Assembly: GCA_036498565.1 (NCBI GenBank)
Contig: DASYFG010000004.1
Coordinates: 372,001 to 436,000, forward strand
Length of the DNA: 64,000 nt
Source of the DNA: DASYFG01 sp036498565
GTDB lineage: Bacteria > Bacillota > Bacilli > Lactobacillales > Lactobacillaceae
Reading direction: 5' to 3'
The position numbers and the translations under genes were made by a program. The notes beneath the pieces were generated by a model, which was not told the DNA's origin, ran no database searches, and worked only from the letters and a program-made list of their open reading frames with translations. Shown one piece after another: positions 26,085 to 35,207 of this stretch. How positions within the stretch are numbered: position 1 is the stretch's first letter; every line of letters begins with the position of its first letter.

Positions 26085-27924
26085 CACCCTCCGTATTCAA
26101 TACCGCCATAAAGGCTTCTTGCGGTACGTCAACTGTTCCCACCGACTTCATGCGCGCTTTACCGCGCTTTTGCTTGTCAAGCAACTTCGCCCGACGATCC
26201 GGATCCCCAGTGTGGATCTTTGACGTAACGTCTTTACGATACGCCTTAATGTTGGTCCGAGAAATAATTTTAGCGCCAATGGCTGCTTGAACAGGAATTT
26301 CAAAGTTTTGGCGCGGAATAATTTCTTTTAGTTTGCCGGTAATGACGCGACCGCGTTCGGCGGCAAAGTCACGGTGCACGATAAATGACAAGGCGTCAAC
26401 GCGTTCCGCGTTCAACAAGATATCAATCTTCACCAAATCAGATTTGCGCAAACCGGCCATTTCGTAATCCAAACTCGCATAACCACGCGTGTTCGATTTG
26501 AGTTTGTCAAAGAAATCAAAGATAATTTCCGCCAATGGAATGTAGTATTTCACGCTGACACGCGTTTCATCCAAATACTCCATCGTATCAAATTCACCGC
26601 GTTTGCGTTGCGCCAATTCCATAACCGCGCCCACGTAATCGTTTGGCACCATGATATTGGCGTGCACGTACGGTTCTTGAATTTCCCGGATTTTTTGCAC
26701 GTCGGGCATTTCAGACGGGTTCATCACGTCAACTTCGGTGTCATCGGTCATCACCACGTGATACGTTACCGACGGTGCGGTTGTGACCAAATCCAATCCG
26801 AATTCACGTTCCAAACGTTCTTGAATCACGTCCATGTGCAACAAGCCCAAGAAGCCGACCCGGTAACCAAAGCCCAAAGCTTGCGATGTTTCCGGTTCAA
26901 ATTCCAAAGCCGCATCGTTGAGCTGCAACTTTTCCAACGCTTCACGCAAATCTTGGTACTTCGCATTGTCTGTTGGGTACAAACCAGAATAAACCATCGG
27001 CGTCATCGTGCGATAACCCGGCAAAGGTTCTTCGGCAGGATTTTTGACCAAAGTTAAGGTGTCACCAGAACGTGTTGCGCCAATATCTTTGATTGAGGCG
27101 GTCAAATAACCGACATCCCCGGCCATCAAATACTCACGCTTACGAGCATCCGGCGAGAACACGCCGACTTCGGTAACTTCGTATTCGGCGCCGGAATTCA
27201 TGAAGCGCACCTTATCGCCGGGCCGCACAATCCCTTCTTTGACGCGAATATTCACGACCACACCACGGTAAGGATCGTATTCAGAATCGAAGACCAAGGC
27301 ACGCAATGGCGCTTCCAAATCACCGGTTGGCGCTGGCAAAACTTTGACAATTTTCTCTAACAAATCATCAATGCCCAAACCGATTTTGGCAGAGGCCATC
27401 ACGGCATCTTCTGTATCCAATCCAATCACGTCTTCAATTTCTTGGCGTACTTTTTCAGGATCGGCGGCTGGCAAATCAATTTTGTTGATGACCGGCAAAA
27501 TTTCAAGATCGTTATCCAACGCTAAAAAGACGTTGGCCAAAGTCTGTGCTTCAACGCCTTGTGCGGCATCAACCACCAGAATTGCCCCTTCAGCCGCCGC
27601 CAAAGAACGCGACACTTCATACGAAAAGTCGACGTGTCCCGGTGTGTCAATCAAGTGAAAAATATACGTTTCGCCGTTGTTGGCCGTGTATGCTAATTCG
27701 ACCGCGTTTAATTTGATTGTAATGCCACGCTCGCGTTCCAAGTCCATCGAATCCAACAATTGCGCTTGCATGTCACGTTCGGCAACCGAATTGGTCATTT
27801 CCAAAATTCGATCGGCAATCGTTGATTTTCCGTGGTCAATGTGCGCCACGATGCTGAAATTGCGAATATGTTCTTGACGCGTTTGTAATGTTTGTAAAGT
27901 TTCTTTATCCATAAATGTGCTCAT
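26059..27924 (-). CDS. lepA: Elongation factor 4 (LepA)
   Basis: A translational GTPase that back-translocates or remodels stalled ribosomes. The frame gives 621 residues; family length is about 600. It shows G1 AHIDHGKST, the switch I region ERERGITIK, G3 DTPGHVDF, G4 NKID, and the LepA-specific C-terminal domain ending in KQKRGKARMKSVG. The second ATG (27912, MDKETLQ) is also possible. AGGA is almost against the first ATG, which is an awkward spacing. It heads a six-gene run to 22193. Confidence 0.95.
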   Translation of the reverse strand: MSTFMDKETLQTLQTRQEHIRNFSIVAHIDHGKSTIADRILEMTNSVAERDMQAQLLDSMDLERERGITIKLNAVELAYTANNGETYIFHLIDTPGHVDFSYEVSRSLAAAEGAILVVDAAQGVEAQTLANVFLALDNDLEILPVINKIDLPAADPEKVRQEIEDVIGLDTEDAVMASAKIGLGIDDLLEKIVKVLPAPTGDLEAPLRALVFDSEYDPYRGVVVNIRVKEGIVRPGDKVRFMNSGAEYEVTEVGVFSPDARKREYLMAGDVGYLTASIKDIGATRSGDTLTLVKNPAEEPLPGYRTMTPMVYSGLYPTDNAKYQDLREALEKLQLNDAALEFEPETSQALGFGYRVGFLGLLHMDVIQERLEREFGLDLVTTAPSVTYHVVMTDDTEVDVMNPSEMPDVQKIREIQEPYVHANIMVPNDYVGAVMELAQRKRGEFDTMEYLDETRVSVKYYIPLAEIIFDFFDKLKSNTRGYASLDYEMAGLRKSDLVKIDILLNAERVDALSFIVHRDFAAERGRVITGKLKEIIPRQNFEIPVQAAIGAKIISRTNIKAYRKDVTSKIHTGDPDRRAKLLDKQKRGKARMKSVGTVDVPQEAFMAVLNTEGDEDYAKGH

Positions 27925-27967
27925 TTCCTATCAAATCATTTTACCAATTTTTAAGCCTAAATAAAAG

Positions 27968-27994
27968 AAAAACCACGCATTTCGCGTGGTTATC
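27968..27994 (-). terminator. Terminator after the ABC membrane protein operon
   Basis: Minus-strand stem AACCACGC-GAAAT-GCGTGGTT (27991-27971) followed by TTTCTTTTATT. Confidence 0.85.
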
Positions 27995-27997
27995 CGT

Positions 27998-29281
27998 TTA
28001 AGATTTACTTGTTCGGCGTCGCATGCGACGCCACATTTCTCGAAAATTGATTTTAAAAATTTGTTGATAGGCAAAAACAATGATAGCAGCAATCATTAAT
28101 GTGACGAGTAAATTGCTATCGCCTAACGCATAGCCGTCGCCAAAAATCAAAATTGCCACGATGACAATCCAAATCAAAAACGGCCAACGTAAGTGCGCCA
28201 AGCGCACTACTTGCGTATTTTGTTCCAAACTCAAACGCGGCACGATATAAGCACTAACCGCCGTCAAAATCGCCGTCACAAGCCACAACTCCCCAATCTG
28301 ATGCCAAACATTTCCCCAGTTTGCCTCCTGATAATAACTGCCAAAGAAGCGATTCAGCAAAATCGAAATGGATCCATAACCCAATCCAGCGACCCAAATT
28401 TTGGCCACTTGACGACCGATAAAAATATCAACCGCAAACAAGTAAGCGACCAAAAACACCAGCATTGACAGCAAGTAAGCCGCACTTTCAAACATGACAA
28501 GCACGCCATTACGTCCAATTGTCAAGTATGCGGGGTCGATGTACGCATAACGCGCAAGCATCGTCACCACACCAGCGACAGCCAAAACCACCACCGGCAC
28601 TACCAACAACCAGAACAATTTTGCCAAAATCACCTGCCAACGGCGCTTATTTTGCGCAAACAAGTACGCATTCACGCTGCCAAAACCATCAGCTAACAAC
28701 ACCGCCGCCACAAAGACAACGATTGCCCAACTATTACTCAACGGCCCAAACCAGTTAAACGTATAATCGTCACCAGAACGGTTACCATCAGCAGTCGTAT
28801 CATGAATCAAAAATTGAAAATGACGTTTCGCTTGCGTTGTCACGTCCGTACTGCCAATGTTGTAAGCGCGATCCGGCGCATCTACATCGGCGGCCGTGTA
28901 CACATTCAAAGCTTGCGTGCGAAATTGCGCGTAACTGGCGGGCAAAAATGACTGTGCAGTAGCCGTATTATACGGCACACGCAGCAAACTCACCGCCTGA
29001 CTAAACGTCGCATCAACATCACGCGCCTCAGCTTTTGACAACGTGCCCTTTTGAGCTTGATCCGCATTCTTCGTGGTGATGACAAAATCTTCATCTACAA
29101 CGCTTTGGTGCATTTTTTGATAATTTTCTGGTGTTAAACTTTGGGCAAAATGTTGTTGAACTTGATGCCAAGCGCGATTTTCTTGAAAAATCCCGATCGC
29201 CGTCATCAACACAATGCCCAATACACCCAGCCAAATCAAGGGTTTGCGCATTTCATAATATAATTTAATGGCTTGTTTCAT
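27998..29281 (-). CDS. ABC-type transporter membrane protein, second subunit
   Basis: A 427-residue membrane protein with a TM helix near residues 15-33, a large extracytoplasmic domain (about 35-190), then five or six TM helices. The frame is open further upstream, but AGGGGGATTT precedes ATG 29281. It is similar in plan to the gene just upstream, and both follow an ABC ATPase gene and a GntR regulator. They therefore probably form a heteromeric permease. The substrate is unknown; YtrA-type GntR-ABC sets often respond to cell-envelope antibiotics. Confidence 0.75.
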   Translation of the reverse strand: MKQAIKLYYEMRKPLIWLGVLGIVLMTAIGIFQENRAWHQVQQHFAQSLTPENYQKMHQSVVDEDFVITTKNADQAQKGTLSKAEARDVDATFSQAVSLLRVPYNTATAQSFLPASYAQFRTQALNVYTAADVDAPDRAYNIGSTDVTTQAKRHFQFLIHDTTADGNRSGDDYTFNWFGPLSNSWAIVVFVAAVLLADGFGSVNAYLFAQNKRRWQVILAKLFWLLVVPVVVLAVAGVVTMLARYAYIDPAYLTIGRNGVLVMFESAAYLLSMLVFLVAYLFAVDIFIGRQVAKIWVAGLGYGSISILLNRFFGSYYQEANWGNVWHQIGELWLVTAILTAVSAYIVPRLSLEQNTQVVRLAHLRWPFLIWIVIVAILIFGDGYALGDSNLLVTLMIAAIIVFAYQQIFKINFREMWRRMRRRTSKS

Positions 29282-29289
29282 AAATCCCC

Positions 29290-30489
29290 CTATATCCCCA
29301 AATGCAATTTCGTGAGCAAGTCGCGCGGGTGAAAATCCGTCACCAAAAACAACATCACGAGCATAATGACCGGCGTCAACCACCAAATTTCTAGGCTACT
29401 GTGCCAATTAAAATCCAGATAGGCCACCGCGCCAACAAAAATAAAGAACGGCCAGCGCCAAGCACGCAAGCGCACGTAGCCGTGATTAGTTTCAATGCTG
29501 TAACGCGACCAAAAATAAGTCGCGGCTAGCAATAAGATTAGCGCACCAAGTACAAAAATCAACAGGGCGTTTTTCAAAGTCATGCCGTACAAAGCGACCC
29601 GCAATTCACTAGAATTGTACGTTGTGCTGACCCCAATTAAAACCGCAAATCCTCCAGCAATCGCCGTCCCGACTTTTTGCCAATTGCGCCCAATAAAGCT
29701 ATCAATAGCGAACAAATAACTGCCAACCAACAGCCCAAGACTAACAAAAAATCCCGCAATTCCCAGTAATACATGCCAATCAACCACCAAATATTGCGCT
29801 TCATACGCCATTTGCCGCCAAATTAACGTTGCCCCAAACAACGCCAGTAAAGCCCCGGTCGGCACCGCTAACAACCAAATCATTTTTGCCATCAGCACGT
29901 TTTGCCGGCGCGCAGTGGCTTGTAAGAGGTACGCGTTGATTTGTTGCGATTGATCTAATAATAAAATTAGCGCAAATCCCGCAAAAATCAAAACGCTGTA
30001 CAGCAGCACATTGACATACGACGTCTCAAAATCGAAGGTCGAATTATAATCATCCAACGTCCAAATCACGTGGTTTTGATAACCGCGAATATTGAACGCG
30101 CCGTAGTTTGGCTCAACGGACAAATCACCGTAGAACGACAACGCATCGGTTTTGAATTGCGCGTAGGACGTTGGCAAAGATTGGTTTAGTTCCTTATACG
30201 TTTGATCGTACAAACCACTGGTTCCAGCCAAACCATTAACTAACGTGTCACTCGCGCTACGCTCATCGTCCCCAACTACTTTATTCGGCGTCTTCGCTGC
30301 GCGCTCGGCAATCAATGCTTTGGCTTGATCATATTTTTCCTCGGGAAACAACTGTGTAAAATGCGTGTCCGCATAATGAAATTGCTGATAATCACGCACA
30401 TTCATCCAAACGGAAACCAACGCCATGACTGCTAATAATGCCAACAAATACTTTTTGCGCAACTGCCAGTATAATTTTACTGTTGTCAT
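29290..30489 (-). CDS. ABC-type transporter membrane protein, first subunit
   Basis: A 399-residue membrane protein with the same architecture as the downstream gene: one N-terminal TM, an extracytoplasmic domain (about 35-160), and then a C-terminal block of about six TM helices. The two look like diverged paralogues. GGGAGG precedes the ATG, which overlaps the ATPase stop by 4 bases. This is the permease part of the GntR-regulated ABC system. Confidence 0.75.
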   Translation of the reverse strand: MTTVKLYWQLRKKYLLALLAVMALVSVWMNVRDYQQFHYADTHFTQLFPEEKYDQAKALIAERAAKTPNKVVGDDERSASDTLVNGLAGTSGLYDQTYKELNQSLPTSYAQFKTDALSFYGDLSVEPNYGAFNIRGYQNHVIWTLDDYNSTFDFETSYVNVLLYSVLIFAGFALILLLDQSQQINAYLLQATARRQNVLMAKMIWLLAVPTGALLALFGATLIWRQMAYEAQYLVVDWHVLLGIAGFFVSLGLLVGSYLFAIDSFIGRNWQKVGTAIAGGFAVLIGVSTTYNSSELRVALYGMTLKNALLIFVLGALILLLAATYFWSRYSIETNHGYVRLRAWRWPFFIFVGAVAYLDFNWHSSLEIWWLTPVIMLVMLFLVTDFHPRDLLTKLHLGI

Positions 30490-31334
30490 ACCAAGCCTCC
30501 CTGCGCTTCAAAAGTCGCGCGGAACACATCTTCAGACGTAATCGGCAATTCTTCAAAGTATTTCAAACCGGCCATATCCAAAATATCTTCGGTTTCATCG
30601 GTATAACTTTCAAACAGCAAAACCCACATGTGTCCGCGCTGTTCAAGCACGTGCGCATTGCCGATTAGATCACGCGGCAATTGATCGCCCTCAAAGACCA
30701 ATTGCACTTTGACCAGTTTTTCGTCGGTACCAGGGTGATAATCACGGAAAATTTGTCCATCTTTCATAAACAAAATCCGGTCCGTTAAACTATCCAATTC
30801 CACCAAATTATGCGAGGCAATCAAAATCGTACTCTCATGCGCCGCCAAATGGTCAATCAACAAACGCTTAACCGTATCGCGAATCAACACATCCAAACCG
30901 TCCAACGGTTCATCAAGCAAAATATAATCGGCGCGGCTCGCCAACCCAGCCGCAATATAAACCAAAGCCCGTTGCCCTTTTGACAAAGTCCCAACGGTTT
31001 TATTGTGGTCAATTTTTTGTTCATCAATCACTTGCCAAAAAGTTTCAGCAGCGTACTTTGGATACGTAATCGGCAAAATTTTGTTGATTTGATTCAGCGT
31101 GTAATTTTTCATGAAATTATCTGGCACATCCAAATAAAACAAGGATTCTGCCCCAGTAATCGTACCGCGTTCCGGTAAAATTTCATTGGCTAATAAGCGC
31201 ATTAACGTCGTTTTTCCTGCCCCATTGCGCCCCACCAAACCGACGATTTGACCTAATGGTAATTGAAAATCCACGCCGTCAATGACGGGTTGTTGGTCGA
31301 TATGTTTGTAAAGTTGCGTTACTGTTAATGTCAT
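30486..31334 (-). CDS. ABC transporter ATP-binding protein
   Basis: A 282-residue ABC ATPase with Walker A GRNGAGKTT, a signature variant LSKGQRALV (LSKGQ rather than LSGGQ), Walker B YILLDEP followed by LDGLD, and a switch His in IASHNL. A C-terminal domain of about 70 residues follows. It overlaps both neighbours by 4 bases and powers the two membrane proteins downstream. The LSKGQ form is common in YtrB/BcrA-like exporters. Confidence 0.88.
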   Translation of the reverse strand: MTLTVTQLYKHIDQQPVIDGVDFQLPLGQIVGLVGRNGAGKTTLMRLLANEILPERGTITGAESLFYLDVPDNFMKNYTLNQINKILPITYPKYAAETFWQVIDEQKIDHNKTVGTLSKGQRALVYIAAGLASRADYILLDEPLDGLDVLIRDTVKRLLIDHLAAHESTILIASHNLVELDSLTDRILFMKDGQIFRDYHPGTDEKLVKVQLVFEGDQLPRDLIGNAHVLEQRGHMWVLLFESYTDETEDILDMAGLKYFEELPITSEDVFRATFEAQGGLV

Positions 31335-31690
31335 CGTAATTCTCCCTGTAACTTCTGCAAAACATGCGCTTGAATGGATTGATTCGGCACTTGACTAGCC
31401 GTTAGCCGGTCGATGGCCGCATCTAGCGCTTCCCACAGCGCTTGTACTTCGTCAGTTTGGACTTGACGCCAGTTTTCCGCGACAAATGTTCCGCGCCCGA
31501 CAATCGTTTCAATCACGCCCATTTGCTCCAAATGCTGATAGGTTTTGGCCACGGTATTCGGATTGAGTTTTTCGGCAACTGCTAATTGCCGCACGGACGG
31601 CATTTTATCGCCAACTTGATAAACGCCGTGAAGAATATCGTCATAAATGCGTTGTGACAATTGTTCAAATAATGCGAGTTTTTGAGCCAC
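31331..31690 (-). CDS. GntR-family regulator, YtrA type
   Basis: A 119-residue YtrA-type GntR protein with a winged-helix DNA-binding domain (DILHGVYQVGDKMPSVR in pieces: GVYQVGDKMPSVRQLA, NPNTVAKTYQHLE, VIETIVGRGTFV) and a short C-terminal dimerisation helix. The frame is open 20 codons further upstream into the promoter. GGGGG lies 8 bases before a GTG at 31690, which gives a normal YtrA N-terminus. It is first in an operon with an ABC ATPase and two membrane proteins, the classic YtrA layout in which it represses its own operon. Confidence 0.87.
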   Translation of the reverse strand: MAQKLALFEQLSQRIYDDILHGVYQVGDKMPSVRQLAVAEKLNPNTVAKTYQHLEQMGVIETIVGRGTFVAENWRQVQTDEVQALWEALDAAIDRLTASQVPNQSIQAHVLQKLQGELR

Positions 31691-31716
31691 ACGTTGATCC
31701 CCCTGTTTGATTATAT

Positions 31717-31735
31717 GTACTATTATAAATAATAC
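31717..31735. promoter_or_regulatory. Probable operator of the GntR/ABC operon, overlapping its -10
   Basis: GTACTATT-ATA-AATAATAC, an inverted repeat with one mismatch. On the minus strand it contains TATAAT (31727-31722) just upstream of the GTG start. YtrA-type repressors bind similar AT-rich dyads with GTA/TAC ends over their own promoter, so autorepression is inferred. Confidence 0.55.
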
Positions 31736-31751
31736 ACTAAAAAATAGCAAT

Positions 31752-31795
31752 AAAAAACGCTTTTTAAGCGTTTAATAGCTTAAAAAGCGTTTTGC
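31752..31795 (-). terminator. ppaC terminator embedded in the end of the gene
   Basis: Minus-strand 14-bp perfect stem AACGCTTTTTAAGC with GCTTAAAAAGCGTT (31791-31756), then TTTTTTATT. The left arm encodes the last residues of PpaC and its TAA stop. Confidence 0.85.
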
Positions 31796-32697
31796 AAGTT
31801 AGGCACAACTTGCTTCTTACGTGAAACAACCCCTGGCAAATCAATGACATTGTTGCTCAACTTTGCGTCAAAAGCACGTTCAACGGCATCGGCACCTTCA
31901 CCAATGAAGATTGCCTTTGAATTTGAGTTGACGATGTCTGTAATCACAAACAAGAAAGCGTCGTAGCCGTTATCAGCGTTTTGAGCAGTCATTGCGGCTT
32001 CCAAAGCGTCTTGACGCGTCAAAACATCGGCGATATCAACTGTGTTAACTTGCCCAATGCGTACCATCTTGCCACCCATTTCAAATGACTTAGCGTCGCC
32101 ATTCAACAAGTCGTCTTCGCTCTTAGCTGACAAATTCGTGCCGGCTTTCAACAAATCCAAGCCGTAAGCTTCAACATCATCAATGCCGGCAATTGTTGCC
32201 AATTCGCGCAAAGCTGGTTCATCAAAACTAGAAGTCGTTGGACTCTTCAACAACAACGTGTCTGAAATGATCGCAGACGCCAACAAACCAGCAATTTCAG
32301 CTGGAATGGCAATGTTTGCGCGCTTAAATTCGCCAAACAAAATCGTCGCCGTTGAACCAACCGGTTGCACGTTGAACCACAAAGGCGCAGCTGATTGGAA
32401 ATCAATTTTGTGGTGGTCGTAAACGCCCGCTACTTCCACATCAGCAATGTTGGCAACTGATTGTGCGGCTTCGTTGTGGTCAACCAAGTACACTTGTTGC
32501 GTGTCGGCTGCGTCAATAACGCGTGGTGTTGCAACTTTGAATGCGTCCAAAGCGAATTGGGTTTCGTCGTTTGGCTTGCCCAACGCAACGGCTTCTACTT
32601 CTTCACCGATTTGGTTGAAGAAATAAGCGGCAGCAATCGCGCTGGCGATTGTGTCTGTATCAGGATTTTGGTGTCCGAAAACTAATTTTTTTGTCAT
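31780..32697 (-). CDS. ppaC: Manganese-dependent inorganic pyrophosphatase
   Basis: A 305-residue family II pyrophosphatase (DHH fold) that hydrolyses pyrophosphate. It shows KLVFGHQNPDTDTIASA, the metal-binding DHNE and DHHKIDF motifs, and a C-terminal SRKKQ motif. ATG 32697 gives the conserved family N-terminus but has no ribosome site. An ATG at 32721 has AAAGGA directly against it and would add 8 residues. Which is used is not clear. It lies after parC, without a terminator between them. Confidence 0.93.
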   Translation of the reverse strand: MTKKLVFGHQNPDTDTIASAIAAAYFFNQIGEEVEAVALGKPNDETQFALDAFKVATPRVIDAADTQQVYLVDHNEAAQSVANIADVEVAGVYDHHKIDFQSAAPLWFNVQPVGSTATILFGEFKRANIAIPAEIAGLLASAIISDTLLLKSPTTSSFDEPALRELATIAGIDDVEAYGLDLLKAGTNLSAKSEDDLLNGDAKSFEMGGKMVRIGQVNTVDIADVLTRQDALEAAMTAQNADNGYDAFLFVITDIVNSNSKAIFIGEGADAVERAFDAKLSNNVIDLPGVVSRKKQVVPNLQNAF

Positions 32698-32758
32698 GGT
32701 TAAAGTTTGTGCTAGGCACATTCCTTTCTGAAAATCGATTTAAAGTGTTCACTTAATA

Positions 32759-35197
32759 TTAAGCGTTTTCATGCGCCAATTCAAGCAATTTCACCAAAAT
32801 TGGTGTACCCATTTTAGCCGTGTCAATGACATATTGGCCATTGCCGACGCGCTGCGATGGTTTGTAGTCGCTAATTTGGAGTTCGATGAGTTGCTCACGA
32901 TCCGTGATAATTTGCAAGGCTGGCGCACTTTCCACGTTAATGGCGGCGGCCACGTTGTACGCCACTGTCTTCTTTTGTGTGAAAATTTGCACGCCCTTGC
33001 GTGCGCGTGAAGTTGGCGCAATTTCAGCAGCCTTCATCGTTTTAAACGCCCCGTTTTGGGCAAATATCGCCAACAAATCTGCATCGTTTTTAACCAAAAC
33101 TGCACTCATAATGCGATCTTCACCGCGCAAATCCATCGCTTTAACGCCTGCCGTGCGCGCCCCAATAATCGGCACTTCTGCCAAAGGATAACGCAACGCC
33201 AAAGCGTCATGTGAGAACAACACGACATCGCCAGCATCGTCTACTGGCATAAAGGCCGCAATCACACGACTTTGCGCGGTTTTAAGCTTAACAGCCATGC
33301 CGGATTTGCTCTTGTACGTACGGCCTGGTGTGAGATCTGTAATTGTGGTTTGCTTGATGAATCCGTCGTTGGTCACCAGCGTAATCGGTTGCTCGCTGTT
33401 CATGTCGTCCAAGACGAACACCGCCAAAATCCGATCTTCACTCGCCCAATTCGTCAATTGTTGTGAGAAATGCGCGCCCGCATCTTTCCATTTGGCATCA
33501 GGCAATTCATGCACAGGACGATAAATCACGTTCCCTTGTTCTGTCACCAACAACAAATGCTGGCGCGTGTTCAAAGTCGCTTCAAACATCGCCACATCGC
33601 CATCCACCAAACCGTTTTCGTCACCAGACGCCGTGTAAGAACGCAATGAAGCGCGCTTGAAGTAGCCGTTACGAGAAATCAAAACCGCCACATCTTCTTC
33701 TGCAATCAAAGCTTGCGCATCAATTTCAAGCGCTTCGACTTCCGCTTCGATTTCACTGCGACGTGGTGAGCCATAGGCTTTGCTAATCGCATTGATTTCG
33801 GTGCGAATCACGTCTTTTAACGCGTCTTCATCGCTCAAAATCAATTGCAACGTGGCAATTTTTTCCGCTAATTCAGCGTGTTCGTTTTCCAAAGCCACCA
33901 CGTCGGTGTTGGTCAAACGATAAAGTTGCAACGTCACGATTGCTTCGGCTTGCGCTTGACTGAATTGGAATTGATCGACCAAATTCTGCGTGGCATCCTT
34001 GCGGTTTTTAGACGCGCGAATGGCGGCCACCACTTCATCAAGAATCGACATCATGCGAATCAAACCTTCAACAATGTGCTGACGGCTTTGCGCTTTGGCC
34101 AATTCAAACGCTGATCGCTTCAAAATGACTTCACGCCGGAAATCTAAAAACGCCACCAAACCGACTTTCAAACTCACGCGTTCTGGCCGTTGATTATGAA
34201 TCGCCACCATGTTGAAGTTGTACGCCACTTGTAAATCGGTTTTTTTGAACAAATAAGTCAAAATGCCTTGCGCATTGGCTTCTTTGGTCAATTCAATCAC
34301 AATTGACAACCCTTCACGATCCGATTCGTCACGAACTTCTGCAATTCCCGGAATTTCTTTGTTCAAACGAATGGTGTCAATTTTGGCGACCAGCGTTGAT
34401 TTCGTCACTTCGTAAGGAATTTCGGTGACTTCAATTTGTTGTTTGCCGCCTTTGATTGCCCGAATTTCGGTTTTGGCGCGGACAATAATTTTGCCTTTGC
34501 CGGTTTCATAAGCTTTGGCGATGCCGTCAATGCCTTGAATAATACCGCCAGTTGGGAAATCCGGTCCTTTAACAAAGCGCATCAATTGTTTAACGGTGGC
34601 TTCTGGTTTGTCCAACAAATGCAACAAGGCTTTGTTGATTTCGGTTAAATTATGCGGTGGAATATCCGTTGCATAACCCGCTGAAATCCCGGTTGCACCG
34701 TTGATGAACAAGTTTGGAATGCGGCTTGGCAACACGGTTGGTTCATAAGTCGTGTCGTCAAAGTTCAAAACCATTTCCACGGTTTCTTTGTCCAAATCCG
34801 CCATCGTTTCAGCGGCGATTTTTGACAAACGCGCTTCCGTATAACGCATGGCGGCCGGTGGATCAGCGTCAATTGATCCGTTGTTTCCGGACATGTCAAT
34901 CAACGGTTCGCGCACTTTCCAGTCCTGCGACAAACGCACCATCGCTTCATAAATCGACGAATCACCGTGAGGATGGAAATTACCCATCACGTTTCCCACG
35001 GATTTTGCCGACTTACGATACGCCTTATCATGCGTGTTGCCGTCTTGGTTCATCGCAAATAAAATCCGCCGTTGCACGGGTTTTAACCCATCACGGATAT
35101 CTGGCAAAGCACGTTCTTGAATAATATATTTTGAATATCGACCAAAGCGCTCACCCATGACCGCTTCAAGTGATAGTTCTGTAATTCTGTCTGCCAT
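32759..35197 (-). CDS. parC: DNA topoisomerase IV subunit A
   Basis: An 812-residue type IIA topoisomerase subunit that decatenates daughter chromosomes. It has ALPDIRDGLKPVQRRILF, the HPHGDSSIYEAMVRLSQDW region, AAMRYTEARL with the catalytic Tyr, and C-terminal beta-pinwheel repeats. The quinolone-determining Ser and Glu positions (in GDSSIYEAM) have the wild-type residues. The order parE-parC divergent from plsY, and the lack of a GyrA box, favour ParC over GyrA. AAGGAG precedes the ATG, 10 bases after parE. Confidence 0.93.
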   Translation of the reverse strand: MADRITELSLEAVMGERFGRYSKYIIQERALPDIRDGLKPVQRRILFAMNQDGNTHDKAYRKSAKSVGNVMGNFHPHGDSSIYEAMVRLSQDWKVREPLIDMSGNNGSIDADPPAAMRYTEARLSKIAAETMADLDKETVEMVLNFDDTTYEPTVLPSRIPNLFINGATGISAGYATDIPPHNLTEINKALLHLLDKPEATVKQLMRFVKGPDFPTGGIIQGIDGIAKAYETGKGKIIVRAKTEIRAIKGGKQQIEVTEIPYEVTKSTLVAKIDTIRLNKEIPGIAEVRDESDREGLSIVIELTKEANAQGILTYLFKKTDLQVAYNFNMVAIHNQRPERVSLKVGLVAFLDFRREVILKRSAFELAKAQSRQHIVEGLIRMMSILDEVVAAIRASKNRKDATQNLVDQFQFSQAQAEAIVTLQLYRLTNTDVVALENEHAELAEKIATLQLILSDEDALKDVIRTEINAISKAYGSPRRSEIEAEVEALEIDAQALIAEEDVAVLISRNGYFKRASLRSYTASGDENGLVDGDVAMFEATLNTRQHLLLVTEQGNVIYRPVHELPDAKWKDAGAHFSQQLTNWASEDRILAVFVLDDMNSEQPITLVTNDGFIKQTTITDLTPGRTYKSKSGMAVKLKTAQSRVIAAFMPVDDAGDVVLFSHDALALRYPLAEVPIIGARTAGVKAMDLRGEDRIMSAVLVKNDADLLAIFAQNGAFKTMKAAEIAPTSRARKGVQIFTQKKTVAYNVAAAINVESAPALQIITDREQLIELQISDYKPSQRVGNGQYVIDTAKMGTPILVKLLELAHENA

Positions 35198-35207
35198 CTA
35201 TGGCTCC

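Noticed and set aside
26608..27057. Long plus-strand frames opposite lepA, pyc, dnaE, rpsA and parC
   Set aside because: They mirror the codon pattern of strongly conserved minus-strand genes and have no ribosome sites or recognisable domains.
32742..32753. Palindrome AAGTGAACACTT between parC and ppaC
   Set aside because: Short and AT-rich with no T run and no nearby promoter of quality; could be chance.
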